64,000 bases of DNA from Massilia sp. YIM B02769 (GCF_030411995.1 NZ_JASNRC010000019.1:1-64000); one strand, 5' to 3'; counted from the first letter of the stretch, positions 23,465 to 32,789 are shown. Notes: a model not told the origin generated them from the sequence alone. Translations and numbers: made by a program.

Positions 23465-25879
23465 ATGACTGCACCCAAGAACACCCCTTCGAACGTCGCC
23501 GGCGCCGGCTCGGTCCTGAGCACGGTCGCAGGTCCGTCGACGAACACGCCGCCATCGAGCCTGGGCGCACCGAACCCGGTGGGCGACCGCCTGCTCGAGA
23601 AGGTCAGCGCCGAAAAGGCCTTGTCCGCCGACATGCCGTTCAATCCGACCAAGCCGAACGAGTACGGCGAGGCCGCGCGCACGCCGACCGAGGGCGATAC
23701 CCACAAGCCGTCCACCCACGCCGCCACCGGCAGCACCAGCAGCGAGATCATCGCCTCCGACAAGGTCGGCAGCGGCACGCCGCCGCAGGGCGAGAACCCG
23801 ACCGTGGCCCCGCTCGACCGCGTGCGCGTCGATCCGGCCGACCGCCACCTGACTACCAACCAGGGCGTGCCGGTGGCCGACAACCAGCATTCGCTGAAGA
23901 TCGGCCTGCGCGGCCCGACCGCGATGGAAGATTTCATCCTGCGCGAGAAGCTGACCCACTTCGACCACGAGCGCATTCCCGAGCGCGTGGTGCATGCGCG
24001 CGGCTCGGCGGCGCACGGCTACTTCGAGGCCTACGACGACTTCAGCCAACTGACCCGCGCCGTGCCCTTCGCCGCCAAGGGCAAGCGCACCCCGGTGTTC
24101 GTGCGCTTCTCGACCGTGGCCGGCGAACGCGGCTCGACCGACACCGCGCGCGACGTGCGCGGCTTCGCCGTCAAGTTCTATACCGAGCAAGGCAACTGGG
24201 ACCTGGTGGGCAACAACATCCCGGTCTTCTTCATCCAGGACGCCATGAAATTCCCCGACCTGGTGCACGCCGCCAAGCCGGAACCGCACCACGCCATGCC
24301 GCAGGCGGCCACCGCCCACGACACCTTCTGGGACTTTGCCTCGCTGTCGCCGGAAATCGCGCACATGCTGATGTGGGTGATGTCGGACCGCGCCATCCCG
24401 CGCAGCTACCGCACCATGCAGGGCTTCGGCGTGCACACCTTCCGCCTGGTGAACGCGCAAGGCGAGTCGCGCTTCGTGAAGTTCCACTGGACGCCGCTGC
24501 AGGGCACCCATTCGCTGGTGTGGGACGAAGCCGTGCGCATCTCCGGCGCCGATCCCGACTTCCACCGCCGCGACTTGTGGGAAGCCATCGAGTCCGGCAA
24601 CTTCCCCGAGTGGGAACTCGGCCTGCAGATCTTCACCGAGGAACAGGCCAACGCATTCGCCTTCGACATCCTCGATCCGACCAAGATCGTGCCGGAAGAG
24701 CTGATCCCGGTGACCCCGGTCGGGCGCATGGTGCTGGACCGTAATCCGGACAACTTCTTCGCCGAGACCGAGCAGGTGGCCTTCTGCACCGCCCACATCG
24801 TGCCCGGCATCGACTTCACCAACGACCCGCTGCTGCAGGGCCGCATCCACTCCTACCTGGATACCCAGCTGACCCGCCTGGGCGGCCCCAACTTCCACGA
24901 AATCCCGATCAATGCGCCGATCGTGCAGATCCAGAACAACCAGCGCGACGGCATGCACCGCCAGGCCATCAACCGCGGCCGCGTCAACTACGAGCCGAAT
25001 TCGCTGGGCGGCGGCTGCCCCTTCCAGTCGGGCCGCATGGGCTTCACCAGCTTCCCGGAACGCGTGAGCGAAGACAAGGTGCGCGGCAAGCCGGAACTGT
25101 TTGCCGACCACTACTCGCAGGCGCGCCTGTTCTACGCCAGCCAGAGCCCGGCCGAGCAGGCCCACATCGCCAACGCCTTCCGCTTCGAGCTGACCCGGGT
25201 GCAGACGCCGGCGATCCGGGAACGCATGCTGGCCCTGCTGGCGAACGTCGACGCCGGCCTGGTAGCGAAGGTGGCCGAGGGCCTGGGCATGGAGGTACCG
25301 GCGCCGCTGCCGCTGGCGACCGATGCGCCGATTCCCGAGTACGAGCCGTCGCCGGCGCTGTCGTTGCTGAGCCGTCCGGGCCAGACCGGCATCCGCACCA
25401 GGCGCGTGGCCATCCTGGCGGCTTCCGGCGTGGACGGCGCCCAGGCGCAGGCCCTATACGCCTCGCTGCTGGATGACGGCGCGGTGCCTCGCCTGGTCGG
25501 CAACATGCTGGGCAAGGCCAAGGCCGCCGACGGCGCCATGCTCGACATCGAGATCTCGCTGGAAGCCGGCCCCTCGGTGATGTACGACGCCGTGGTGGTG
25601 CCGGACGGCGCCGCCGCCGTGACCGCGCTGGCGCGCAATGCGCATGCGCTCGACTTCCTGCGCGAGCAGTACCGCCACTGCAAGCCGATCCTGCTGCTGG
25701 GCGCCGGCGCCGATTTGCTGGCCAAGGCCGGCATCGACGCCACGCTGCCGGATGGCTCGGCCGACCCGGCGCTGTTAGTGGCCGATGCCGCCAAGGCGGA
25801 TAGCGCGCTGGCGGCCTTCAAGGAAGCCCTGGCCGGGCACCGCGCCTTCGTGCGCGAGACCGATCCGCCGGCGGTCTGA
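23465..25879 (+). CDS. katE: Large-subunit catalase (HPII type)
   Basis: KatE breaks down hydrogen peroxide, typically in stationary phase. The 804 residues exceed E. coli HPII (753) by an extra 50 or so residues at a Pro/Thr-rich N-terminus. The catalytic His lies in VVHARGSAAHGYFEAYDD near residue 175, the active-site region FSTVAGERGSTDTARDVRG follows, and the heme Tyr lies in RIHSYLDTQLTRLG near 463. Residues from about 640 form the flavodoxin or DJ-1-like C-terminal domain of clade 2 catalases (RRVAILAASGVDGAQAQALY). ATG 23465 is preferred, but an in-frame ATG at 23417 would add 16 residues. It converges on the formate dehydrogenase operon. Confidence 0.96.
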   Translation: MTAPKNTPSNVAGAGSVLSTVAGPSTNTPPSSLGAPNPVGDRLLEKVSAEKALSADMPFNPTKPNEYGEAARTPTEGDTHKPSTHAATGSTSSEIIASDKVGSGTPPQGENPTVAPLDRVRVDPADRHLTTNQGVPVADNQHSLKIGLRGPTAMEDFILREKLTHFDHERIPERVVHARGSAAHGYFEAYDDFSQLTRAVPFAAKGKRTPVFVRFSTVAGERGSTDTARDVRGFAVKFYTEQGNWDLVGNNIPVFFIQDAMKFPDLVHAAKPEPHHAMPQAATAHDTFWDFASLSPEIAHMLMWVMSDRAIPRSYRTMQGFGVHTFRLVNAQGESRFVKFHWTPLQGTHSLVWDEAVRISGADPDFHRRDLWEAIESGNFPEWELGLQIFTEEQANAFAFDILDPTKIVPEELIPVTPVGRMVLDRNPDNFFAETEQVAFCTAHIVPGIDFTNDPLLQGRIHSYLDTQLTRLGGPNFHEIPINAPIVQIQNNQRDGMHRQAINRGRVNYEPNSLGGGCPFQSGRMGFTSFPERVSEDKVRGKPELFADHYSQARLFYASQSPAEQAHIANAFRFELTRVQTPAIRERMLALLANVDAGLVAKVAEGLGMEVPAPLPLATDAPIPEYEPSPALSLLSRPGQTGIRTRRVAILAASGVDGAQAQALYASLLDDGAVPRLVGNMLGKAKAADGAMLDIEISLEAGPSVMYDAVVVPDGAAAVTALARNAHALDFLREQYRHCKPILLLGAGADLLAKAGIDATLPDGSADPALLVADAAKADSALAAFKEALAGHRAFVRETDPPAV

Positions 25880-25887
25880 CGCGCGCC

Positions 25888-25909
25888 GCCGGCCCGGACG
25901 GGGGCCGGC
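25888..25909. terminator. Hairpin between convergent katE and tupC
   Basis: A perfect 8-bp stem, GCCGGCCC with GGGCCGGC, lies in the 45-bp gap between the two stop codons. It lacks a T-tract on either side, so a role as bidirectional terminator is only suggested. Confidence 0.4.
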
Positions 25910-25924
25910 TGGCGGCCGATGCCG

Positions 25925-26590
25925 CTACCCGGCGGCTGGCCGGTATTCCAGCCGCCCGTCGCGCAGCTTCAGCCGCTGTACGCCCGGCAGCCCGATCAAA
26001 TCGCGGTCGTGGCAAGCCATCACCACCGTGCTGCCCTGCTCCAGCAAGGTCGGGATCAGGGCGATCACGCCTTCGCGCGCGCTGCCGTCGAGGTTGGCGG
26101 TCGGCTCGTCCAGCAGCAGCAGGCGCGGTTGCAGCACGCGCGCGCGGGCCAGCGCCACGCGCTGCTTTTCGCCGCCGGACAGGCGCGCCGGCTCGGTATC
26201 GCGCAGGTAGGCGACGCCGGCCCAGCACATCGCTTCCTCCACCGTCTTCCTGACGACGGCTTTCGACTCCCCGCGCGCCAGCAAGCCATAGCCGATGTTG
26301 TGCGCGACGCTGGTCGAGAACATGATCGGATGCTGGTGCACGTAGACGATGGCTGCGCGCAGCGCCTTCGGATACGGTTGCAGGCGATAAGGCCGGCCGT
26401 CGAACGCCACGCTCTCCACCTGCGCCGCTTCCAGCCCGCCGAGGATGCGCAGCAGCGTGCTCTTGCCGACGCCGTTGGCGCCGGTCAGCACATAGGCGCT
26501 GGCCGCGTCGAGCGTGAGTTCGTCGATGTCGAACAGCAGCCGTTCGCCATGCCGCTTGCGCAGGCCGCGCACCGTCAGCAAGGCACTCAT
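25925..26590 (-). CDS. tupC: Tungstate/molybdate-type ABC transporter ATP-binding protein
   Basis: This 221-residue ATPase powers an importer in the inner membrane. It has Walker A GANGVGKST, the Q-loop VYVHQHPIMF, the signature LSGGEKQRVALARA and Walker B RLLLLDEPTANLD, followed by a switch His in ACHDRDL. There is no C-terminal MOP domain of the ModC type, which favours the tungstate TupC group. The start at 26590 overlaps the permease stop as ATGA. It is the last gene of the formate dehydrogenase operon, which points to metal supply for that enzyme; tungstate as substrate is inferred from the permease and this context. Confidence 0.85.
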   Translation of the reverse strand: MSALLTVRGLRKRHGERLLFDIDELTLDAASAYVLTGANGVGKSTLLRILGGLEAAQVESVAFDGRPYRLQPYPKALRAAIVYVHQHPIMFSTSVAHNIGYGLLARGESKAVVRKTVEEAMCWAGVAYLRDTEPARLSGGEKQRVALARARVLQPRLLLLDEPTANLDGSAREGVIALIPTLLEQGSTVVMACHDRDLIGLPGVQRLKLRDGRLEYRPAAG

Positions 26591-27294
26591 ATCCTGCCCC
26601 CGGCCGTGTGCGCCTCGCCCTGCAGCAGCATCAGCGCGCCGTTCATCACCAGGGCCAGCGTCACCAGCACGATGCCGAGCGCAATCCCCTGCGCGAACTC
26701 GCCCTTGCTGGTTTCCAGCGCAATCGCGGTGGTGATGGTGCGCGTCTCGCCCTGGATATTCCCGCCCACCATCAGCGCGCAGCCGACTTCCGAGATCACG
26801 CGCCCGAAGCCGCTGATCACGGCCGCCATCACGCCGTAGCGCGCCTCGTGGAGCACGGTGGTCATGACCCGCCAGCGCGAGGCGCCCAGCGCCCGCGCCG
26901 TCTCCGCATAGCGCGGATCGAGCGCCTGCACCGCCGCCAGCGTAAAGGCCAGCAGCACCGGCAGCCCCACCACGAACTGGCCGGCGATGATGCCCGACTG
27001 CGAAAACAGCCATTCCAAAGGACCCAATGGCCCGCGCCGCGACAGCAGCAGGTAGAGCAGCAGGCCGATCAGCACGGTCGGCAGCGACAGCGCGCACTGC
27101 GCCAGCCACACCGCAATGCGCCGCCCCGGAAAGCGGTGCATGGCGATCGCATAGCCGAGCAGCACGGCGGGCGGCGTGGCCAGCAGCAGGCCGATGACGC
27201 TGGTCTTGATCGACACCCAGACGATATGCCAGAGCGCCGCGTCGCCGGAGAACAGCAAGGCGAATGCGTGCAGCGTGGCTTCCCACAGGGTCAT
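26587..27294 (-). CDS. tupB: Tungstate-type ABC transporter permease
   Basis: This is a 235-residue permease with five or six transmembrane helices (for example TSVIGLLLATPPAVLLGYAI). The coupling loop ETARALGASRWRVMTTVLHE (20 residues) carries the EAA motif. GRVISEVGCALMVGGNIQGE is characteristic of the TupB/tungstate permease group. It begins ten bases after the fdhD stop and its own stop overlaps tupC. A substrate-binding partner (TupA) is not encoded in this operon or elsewhere in the window. The protein should import tungstate or molybdate for the cofactor of the dehydrogenase upstream. Confidence 0.85.
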   Translation of the reverse strand: MTLWEATLHAFALLFSGDAALWHIVWVSIKTSVIGLLLATPPAVLLGYAIAMHRFPGRRIAVWLAQCALSLPTVLIGLLLYLLLSRRGPLGPLEWLFSQSGIIAGQFVVGLPVLLAFTLAAVQALDPRYAETARALGASRWRVMTTVLHEARYGVMAAVISGFGRVISEVGCALMVGGNIQGETRTITTAIALETSKGEFAQGIALGIVLVTLALVMNGALMLLQGEAHTAGGRI

Positions 27295-27304
27295 GCCGAA
27301 CCGC

Positions 27305-28171
27305 TCATGCGCGTACTGGCAAAGGCAAGTCGAGCAGCTCGGGCTGGAACACCAATCGCTCCTGCCCGGCCAGCAGCAGGAAATGGCGCCCGCTGCAGCG
27401 CGCCAGCAGCGACATGCCGACCTTCTCGGCCACCATGTGCCCCATCTGCGTGGTGCCCGAGCGCGACAGCAGGAAGGGAATGCCCATCTGCGCGCCCTTG
27501 ATCACCATCTCCGAGGTCAGCCGGCCAGTCGTATAAAACACCTTGTCCGCGCCTTCCATCCCTTCCAGCCACATCAGGCCGGCGATGGCATCGACCGCAT
27601 TGTGGCGGCCGACATCCTCGACGAAGTACAGCAGCTCGCCGCTGTTCGAAAACAGCGCGCAGCCGTGCACCGAGCCGGCCTGCTTGTAGATCGATTGCTG
27701 GGTGCGGATGGTTTCGACGATGCGGTAGACGACGGACTGCGCCAGCCGGGCATCGGCCGGCAGCACGATCTGGTCGACTTCGTCCATCAGCCCGCCGAAC
27801 ACCGAGCCCTGGCCGCAGCCGGTGGTGACCACCTTTTTCGCGGTGCGCTCTTCCACGCCCTGGATGCCGCTGCGCGTGACCACGGCCACCGCATCGACCG
27901 ACCAGTCCACCTGCACCGACACCACCTCTTCGATGGAACGCACCAGGCGCTGGTTGCGCAGGTAGCCGAGCGTCAGCGCTTCGGGCGCGCCGCCGAGCGT
28001 CATCAGGGTGACCAGCTCGCGCTTGTCGACGTACACCGTGAGCGGACGCTCGGCCGGAATCGACAGCGTGGAGCGGCGCCCGCGCTCGTCCAGCGCCTCC
28101 ACCTCGTGCGTGAGGCGGGCCTGGGCATCGGACAGGAGCGGACGGTAACGTGGCAAGTCGGGACAGTTCAT
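27305..28171 (-). CDS. fdhD: Formate dehydrogenase accessory sulfurtransferase FdhD
   Basis: FdhD (FdsC in NAD-dependent systems) passes sulfur to the bis-MGD cofactor so the dehydrogenase becomes active. The 288-residue product has ERPLTVYVDKRELVTLMTLG, the catalytic-loop region VTTGCGQGSVFGGL, HGCALFSNSGELLYFVEDVG (20 residues) and RHNAVDAIAGLMW. E. coli FdhD has a CxxC pair in that loop; here only the first Cys remains (CGQG), a form seen in many FdsC-like proteins. The start at 28171 overlaps the catalytic subunit stop as ATGA, which implies coupled expression. Confidence 0.94.
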   Translation of the reverse strand: MNCPDLPRYRPLLSDAQARLTHEVEALDERGRRSTLSIPAERPLTVYVDKRELVTLMTLGGAPEALTLGYLRNQRLVRSIEEVVSVQVDWSVDAVAVVTRSGIQGVEERTAKKVVTTGCGQGSVFGGLMDEVDQIVLPADARLAQSVVYRIVETIRTQQSIYKQAGSVHGCALFSNSGELLYFVEDVGRHNAVDAIAGLMWLEGMEGADKVFYTTGRLTSEMVIKGAQMGIPFLLSRSGTTQMGHMVAEKVGMSLLARCSGRHFLLLAGQERLVFQPELLDLPLPVRA

Positions 28172-30969
28172 ATTGCCAATTGTGCCACGCCGGCGAGAAT
28201 CTGGCCGCCACCGTAGCTGCCCTGGCGCGCCACCTCCCCGCCCGGCGCCACCTTCACCGCACAGTACTTGAATTCCGGGATCTTGCCGTAGGGGTCGAGC
28301 GCCGCATTCGTCAGGCGGTTGATCGCCGCTTCGTAGTAGCAGAACGGGACGAAGATCGCGCCCACCGGCGAGCTGTCGTCGGCGCGCGCGTACAAGGCCA
28401 CTTCGCCGCGGCGCGACGCAATGGTGATCACGGCGCCCGGCTCCACGCCCAGCTTCTGCAAGTCGAGCGGATGCACCAGCGCCACCGGATCGGGTTCGAT
28501 CGCATCGAGCACGCCGGCGCGGCGCGTCATGCTGCCGGTGTGCCAGTGCTCGAGCTGGCGGCCGGTGATCAGGACCATCGGGTAGTCGGCATCCGGCCGT
28601 TCGTCGGCAGGGATGATGTCGGCCGGGACGAAGCGCGCCTTGCCGTCCGCGCGCGGGAAGGACTCCGTGAACACCACCGGCTGGCCCGGCCCCTCTTCCA
28701 GCGGGCAGGGATACACGACGGCGCCTTCGCGCTCCAGCCGTTCCCAGGTGATCCCGCCGATGCTGTCCATGGTCTTGCGCATCTCGTCGAACACCTCGGA
28801 TACGTGGCCGTAGTCCCAGTCCAATCCGAGCTGGCTTGCCATCTGTTGAATGATCCACAAATCCGGCCTGGCATCCCCTGGCGGGGCGATGGCCTGGCGG
28901 CCCAGCTGCACCAGGCGGTCGGTGTTGGTGAAGGTGCCGGTCTTTTCCGGGAAGGCGGAGGCAGGCAGGATCACGTCGGCGAGATAGGCCGTCTCGGTCA
29001 GGAAGATGTCCTGCACCACCAGGTGTTCGAGCGCGGCCAGCGCGGCGCGCGCGTGGTTGGCGTCCGGGTCGGACATCGCCGGGTTCTCGCCCATGATGTA
29101 CATGCCGCGGATCTGCCCGGCGCAGATCGCGTCCATGATCTCGACCACGGTCAGGCCGGGTGTCGGGTCGAGGGTCGCGTTCCAGGCCGCTTCGAACTTC
29201 GCGCGTGCGGCCGGATTGTCGACGCGGCTGTAATCGGGCAGCATCATCGGGATCAGGCCGGCGTCCGAGGCGCCCTGCACGTTGTTCTGTCCGCGCAGCG
29301 GATGCAGGCCGGTGCCGGGGCGGCCGATCTGGCCCGTCATCAGACTCAGCGCGATCAGGCAGCGCGCATTGTCCGTGCCGTGGATGTGCTGGGAAATGCC
29401 CATGCCCCACAGGATCATCGAGCCTTTTGACGTGGCGTACAGGCGCGCGACGTAGCGGATGGTCTCGGCGTCGATGCCGCAGATCGGCGCCATCGCTTCC
29501 GGGCTGTAGCCGGCCACGTTCGCTTCGAGTTCGGCATAGCCGACGGTGCGCGCGGCGATAAAGGCCGGGTCGACCAGGCGTTCCTCGACGATGGTGTGCA
29601 TCAGCGCGTTCAGCAGGGCGACGTCGGTGTCGGGCTTGAACTGCAGGTAGCGGTGGGCGTGGCGCGCCAGGTCGGAGCGGCGCGGGTCGAGCACGATCAA
29701 TTTGGCGCCCGCCCTGGCCGCGTTCTTGATCCAGGTGGCGGCCACCGGGTGGTTCACGGTGGGGTTGGCGCCGATGACGACGATGACCTCGGCGCGCATC
29801 ACGTCCATCACCGGGTTCGACACCGCACCCGAGCCGATCCCTTCCAGCAGGGCCGCTACCGAGGACGCGTGGCACAGGCGCGTGCAGTGGTCGACGTTGT
29901 TGGTCTTGAAGCCGGTGCGCACCAGCTTCTGGAACAGGTAAGCCTCTTCGTTGCTGCCCTTGGCCGAGCCGAAGCCGGCCAGGGCCGCGCCGCCGTGTGC
30001 GTCGCGTATGCGCGCCAGCTTGCCGCCGGCCAGCGCCAGCGCTTCTTCCCAGCTCGCTTCGCGGAACACGTCCAGCACGCGGGTCGGGTCCATGACAAAG
30101 TCGCCGGTCTTCGGCACGCCTTCGCGCCGGACCAGCGGTGTCGTCAGGCGGTGCGGATGGTGGGCATAGTCGAAACCGTAGCGCCCCTTCACGCACAGGC
30201 GGCCGTGGTTCGCCGGGCCGTCGCGCCCTTCCACGTACAGGATCGTGTTCTCCTTGACGTGGTAGGTGAGCTGACAGCCGACGCCGCAGTAGGGGCAGAC
30301 CGAATCGACCTGCTTGTCGGGGATGTTCAGCGCCACGCCGCGCGCCGGCATCAGGGCGCCGGTCGGGCAGGCCTGCACGCATTCGCCGCAGGCCACGCAG
30401 GTGGAGTCGCCCAGCGGGTCGTCCTGGTCGAACACGATCTTCGCTTCCTGGCCGCGGAAGGCCAGGCCGATCACCTCGTTCACCTGCTCGTCGCGGCAGG
30501 CGCGCAGGCAGCGCGTGCACTGGATGCAGGCGTCGAGGTTCACCGTGATGGCGGCGTGGCTGGCGTCCACTTGCGGCTGCGTGCGCGTCGGTGCGAAGCG
30601 CGGCTTGCCGACGCCGAGACGGCCGGCCCATACGTCGACTTCGTTGTTGCGCGTGTACTGCGCTTCGGCCAGGTCCGACTGCAGCAATTCGATCACCATC
30701 TTCTGCGCGGCGACAGCGCGCGGGCTGTCGGTGGTCACGCGCATGCCGGCGCTCGGAAAGCGGCAGCAGGACGGCGCCAGCGTACGCTCGCCCGCGATCT
30801 CCACCATGCAGGAGCGGCAGTTGCCGACTGCCTCCATGCCGGGCTTGTAGCACAGGTGCGGCAAGTCGACGCCTTCGCGGCTGGCCACTTCGATCAGGGT
30901 TTCGCCGGGCAGCGCGTCGACCGTGCGGCCGTTCAACTCGAAGGCGATGGTCTGGATATGCGCGTTCAT
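28168..30969 (-). CDS. fdsA: NAD-dependent formate dehydrogenase, catalytic (alpha) subunit
   Basis: This subunit oxidises formate to CO2 at a Mo- or W-bis-MGD centre. It has 933 residues. A [2Fe-2S] ferredoxin domain at the N-terminus uses Cys40, Cys51, Cys54 and Cys68. A His/Cys cluster region and two [4Fe-4S] sites follow (CIQCTRCLRACRDE and CVACGECVQACP), then CPYCGVGCQLTYHV at the start of the molybdopterin domain. The metal ligand is Cys366 in CTRLCHASS, not selenocysteine; no in-frame TGA is present. The C-terminal dinucleotide-binding domain (VLITGRQLEHWHTGSMTRR) is complete. The ATG at 30969 overlaps the stop of the diaphorase subunit. Composition resembles the two-subunit tungsten enzyme FDH1 of Methylorubrum. 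Confidence 0.95.
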   Translation of the reverse strand: MNAHIQTIAFELNGRTVDALPGETLIEVASREGVDLPHLCYKPGMEAVGNCRSCMVEIAGERTLAPSCCRFPSAGMRVTTDSPRAVAAQKMVIELLQSDLAEAQYTRNNEVDVWAGRLGVGKPRFAPTRTQPQVDASHAAITVNLDACIQCTRCLRACRDEQVNEVIGLAFRGQEAKIVFDQDDPLGDSTCVACGECVQACPTGALMPARGVALNIPDKQVDSVCPYCGVGCQLTYHVKENTILYVEGRDGPANHGRLCVKGRYGFDYAHHPHRLTTPLVRREGVPKTGDFVMDPTRVLDVFREASWEEALALAGGKLARIRDAHGGAALAGFGSAKGSNEEAYLFQKLVRTGFKTNNVDHCTRLCHASSVAALLEGIGSGAVSNPVMDVMRAEVIVVIGANPTVNHPVAATWIKNAARAGAKLIVLDPRRSDLARHAHRYLQFKPDTDVALLNALMHTIVEERLVDPAFIAARTVGYAELEANVAGYSPEAMAPICGIDAETIRYVARLYATSKGSMILWGMGISQHIHGTDNARCLIALSLMTGQIGRPGTGLHPLRGQNNVQGASDAGLIPMMLPDYSRVDNPAARAKFEAAWNATLDPTPGLTVVEIMDAICAGQIRGMYIMGENPAMSDPDANHARAALAALEHLVVQDIFLTETAYLADVILPASAFPEKTGTFTNTDRLVQLGRQAIAPPGDARPDLWIIQQMASQLGLDWDYGHVSEVFDEMRKTMDSIGGITWERLEREGAVVYPCPLEEGPGQPVVFTESFPRADGKARFVPADIIPADERPDADYPMVLITGRQLEHWHTGSMTRRAGVLDAIEPDPVALVHPLDLQKLGVEPGAVITIASRRGEVALYARADDSSPVGAIFVPFCYYEAAINRLTNAALDPYGKIPEFKYCAVKVAPGGEVARQGSYGGGQILAGVAQLAI

Positions 30970-32669
30970 GACAGCCCCAGCTCTTGAGGAAAATACTTGA
31001 TGACGCAATCGACCGGGTTCGGCGCCGCCTGGCCCAGGCCGCAGATCGAGGCGTCGCGCATCACCTGCGACAGCTCGCCCAGCAAGGGCACATCCCACTG
31101 GGGCGCCGCGATCAGCGCCAGCGCCTTGGCCGTGCCGGCGCGGCAGGGCGTGCACTGGCCGCAGGATTCGTCGGCAAAGAAGCGCATCGTGTTGCGGGCG
31201 GCGGCCACCGCGCTGTCCCGGTTCGAGAGCACCACCACCGCGGCCGAGCCGATGAAGCAGCCGTAGGGCTGCAGGGTATCGAAGTCGAGCGGGATGTCGC
31301 CCATCGATGCCGGCAGGATGCCGCCCGAGGCGCCGCCCGGCAGGTAGGCATAGAAATCGTGGCCGTCCGCCATGCCGCCGCAGTATTCGTCTATGAGTTC
31401 GCGCACCGTGATGCCGGCCGGCGCCAGCTTGACGCCGGGTTCACGCACCCGGCCCGAGACCGAGAACGAACGCAGGCCGCGCCGGCCGTTGCGCCCGAAA
31501 CCGGCAAACCAGTCGCCGCCGCGCTCGAGGATCTCGCGCACCCAGTGCAGCGACTCGAAATTGTGTTCCAGCGTGGGCCGCCCGAACAGGCCGATCTGCG
31601 CCACATACGGCGGACGCAGGCGCGGCATGCCGCGCTTGCCCTCGATCGATTCGATCATGGCCGACTCTTCGCCGCAGATATAGGCGCCGGCGCCGCGCCG
31701 CAGGTGGATCGCGGGCATGCCCTGCACCGGCGGGTCGAGCCGCAGTGTGGCGAGTTCCGCTTCGAGCAGCGCGCGGCAGGCGTGGTATTCGTCGCGCAGG
31801 TAGAGGTAGATGGCCTCGATACCGACCGCCCAGGCCGCGATCAGCGCGCCCTCGATGAAGCGGTGCGGGTCGCGTTCCAGGTAGACGCGGTCCTTGAAGG
31901 TGCCGGGTTCGCCTTCGTCGATGTTCACCGCCATCAGGCGCGGGCCGGGTTCGCCACGCACGATGCGCCATTTGCGCCCGAGCGGAAAGCCGGCGCCGCC
32001 CAGGCCGCGCAGGCCCGACGCTTCCAGCGTGCCGATCACCGACTCGACCTCGTGCAGGCCGGCCACGCAATCGCGCAGCAGTTGGTAGCCGCCGGCCGCG
32101 CGGTAGGCGGCATAGTCGATGTGCCCATCGGCCGCCTCGACGGGCGCGCCTGCCGACACCCGCGCCAGCACGGTCTCGACGCTGGCCCGGGGCACGGCCT
32201 GCTGCCCCACCAATGCCGCCGGCGCCTGCTCGCAGCGGCCGATGCAGGGCGCCTCCAGCACCCGCACTTCCTGCCTGAGGATCGCGGGCAGGCGCGCCAG
32301 CAGGCTGGCGGCGCCCGCCATCTCGCAGGACAGGCCGGCGCAGACCCGTACCGTGAGCGCCGGCGGCGGCGCCTCGCCCTCGCGTACGACCTCGAAGTGG
32401 TGATAGAAGGTGGCGACCTCGAAGACCTCGGCCTGGGACAGGCGCATCTCCTGGGCCAGTGCAGCCAGGTGGGGGCTGGGGATGCAACCGAAGCGGTCCT
32501 GCAGCTTGTGCAGGTGCTCGATCAGCAGGTCGCGTGCGCGCGAGGCGTCGCCCAGCAGGGCCTGCACCTCGGCCAGCGCCTGCGGATCGACGCGGCGGCC
32601 TTTCGGCGCCTCGCGCTTGCGCTGGCGGCTGGCCCCCGCGACCGCGATCGGAATGACGGGATGGTTCAT
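30966..32669 (-). CDS. fdsB: Formate dehydrogenase diaphorase subunit, fused NuoE/NuoF-type (gamma-beta)
   Basis: This 567-residue subunit passes electrons from the alpha subunit to NAD+. Residues 1-175 are NuoE/FdsG-like: a helical bundle (EVATFYHHFEVV) and a thioredoxin-like [2Fe-2S] fold with AGLSCEMAGA and CIGRCEQAPA. Residues 180-567 are NuoF/FdsB-like: GLGGAGFPLGRKW (FMN), NIDEGEPGTFKDR, GAGAYICGEESAMIESIEG (NAD) and the [4Fe-4S] motif SCGQCTPCRAG. In Rhodobacter these are two proteins. ATG 32669 has GGAG seven bases upstream and replaces a longer frame. It is the first catalytic gene of the minus-strand operon. Confidence 0.95.
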   Translation of the reverse strand: MNHPVIPIAVAGASRQRKREAPKGRRVDPQALAEVQALLGDASRARDLLIEHLHKLQDRFGCIPSPHLAALAQEMRLSQAEVFEVATFYHHFEVVREGEAPPPALTVRVCAGLSCEMAGAASLLARLPAILRQEVRVLEAPCIGRCEQAPAALVGQQAVPRASVETVLARVSAGAPVEAADGHIDYAAYRAAGGYQLLRDCVAGLHEVESVIGTLEASGLRGLGGAGFPLGRKWRIVRGEPGPRLMAVNIDEGEPGTFKDRVYLERDPHRFIEGALIAAWAVGIEAIYLYLRDEYHACRALLEAELATLRLDPPVQGMPAIHLRRGAGAYICGEESAMIESIEGKRGMPRLRPPYVAQIGLFGRPTLEHNFESLHWVREILERGGDWFAGFGRNGRRGLRSFSVSGRVREPGVKLAPAGITVRELIDEYCGGMADGHDFYAYLPGGASGGILPASMGDIPLDFDTLQPYGCFIGSAAVVVLSNRDSAVAAARNTMRFFADESCGQCTPCRAGTAKALALIAAPQWDVPLLGELSQVMRDASICGLGQAAPNPVDCVIKYFPQELGLS

Positions 32670-32789
32670 TGTTGTCTCCAGGACGGGCTTCGTTGTGCCG
32701 CTTTTTTGTTCAAGCATATGCCAGTTTCCTGGCCAACTCAATGCACAACGCGTGCAGGCGGCAGCGTCCCGGAGAAGGCCGTCGAAACG

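Noticed and set aside
25925..27286. Apparent single gene joining permease and ATPase of the tungstate transporter
   Set aside because: The N-terminal part is tupB in the wrong frame; the real genes overlap by ATGA at 26587-26590.
29860..29890. Possible selenocysteine at the formate dehydrogenase active site
   Set aside because: The ligand position is encoded by TGC (Cys366); there is no in-frame TGA or SECIS-like hairpin after it.
27305..30853. Apparent 1182-residue gene spanning fdsA and fdhD
   Set aside because: Its first two thirds are fdsA read in the wrong frame; only the last 288 codons (fdhD) are real.
28168..31155. Longer fdsA start, 62 residues upstream
   Set aside because: The extension is the diaphorase gene in another frame; ATG 30969 overlaps its stop and begins the ferredoxin domain.
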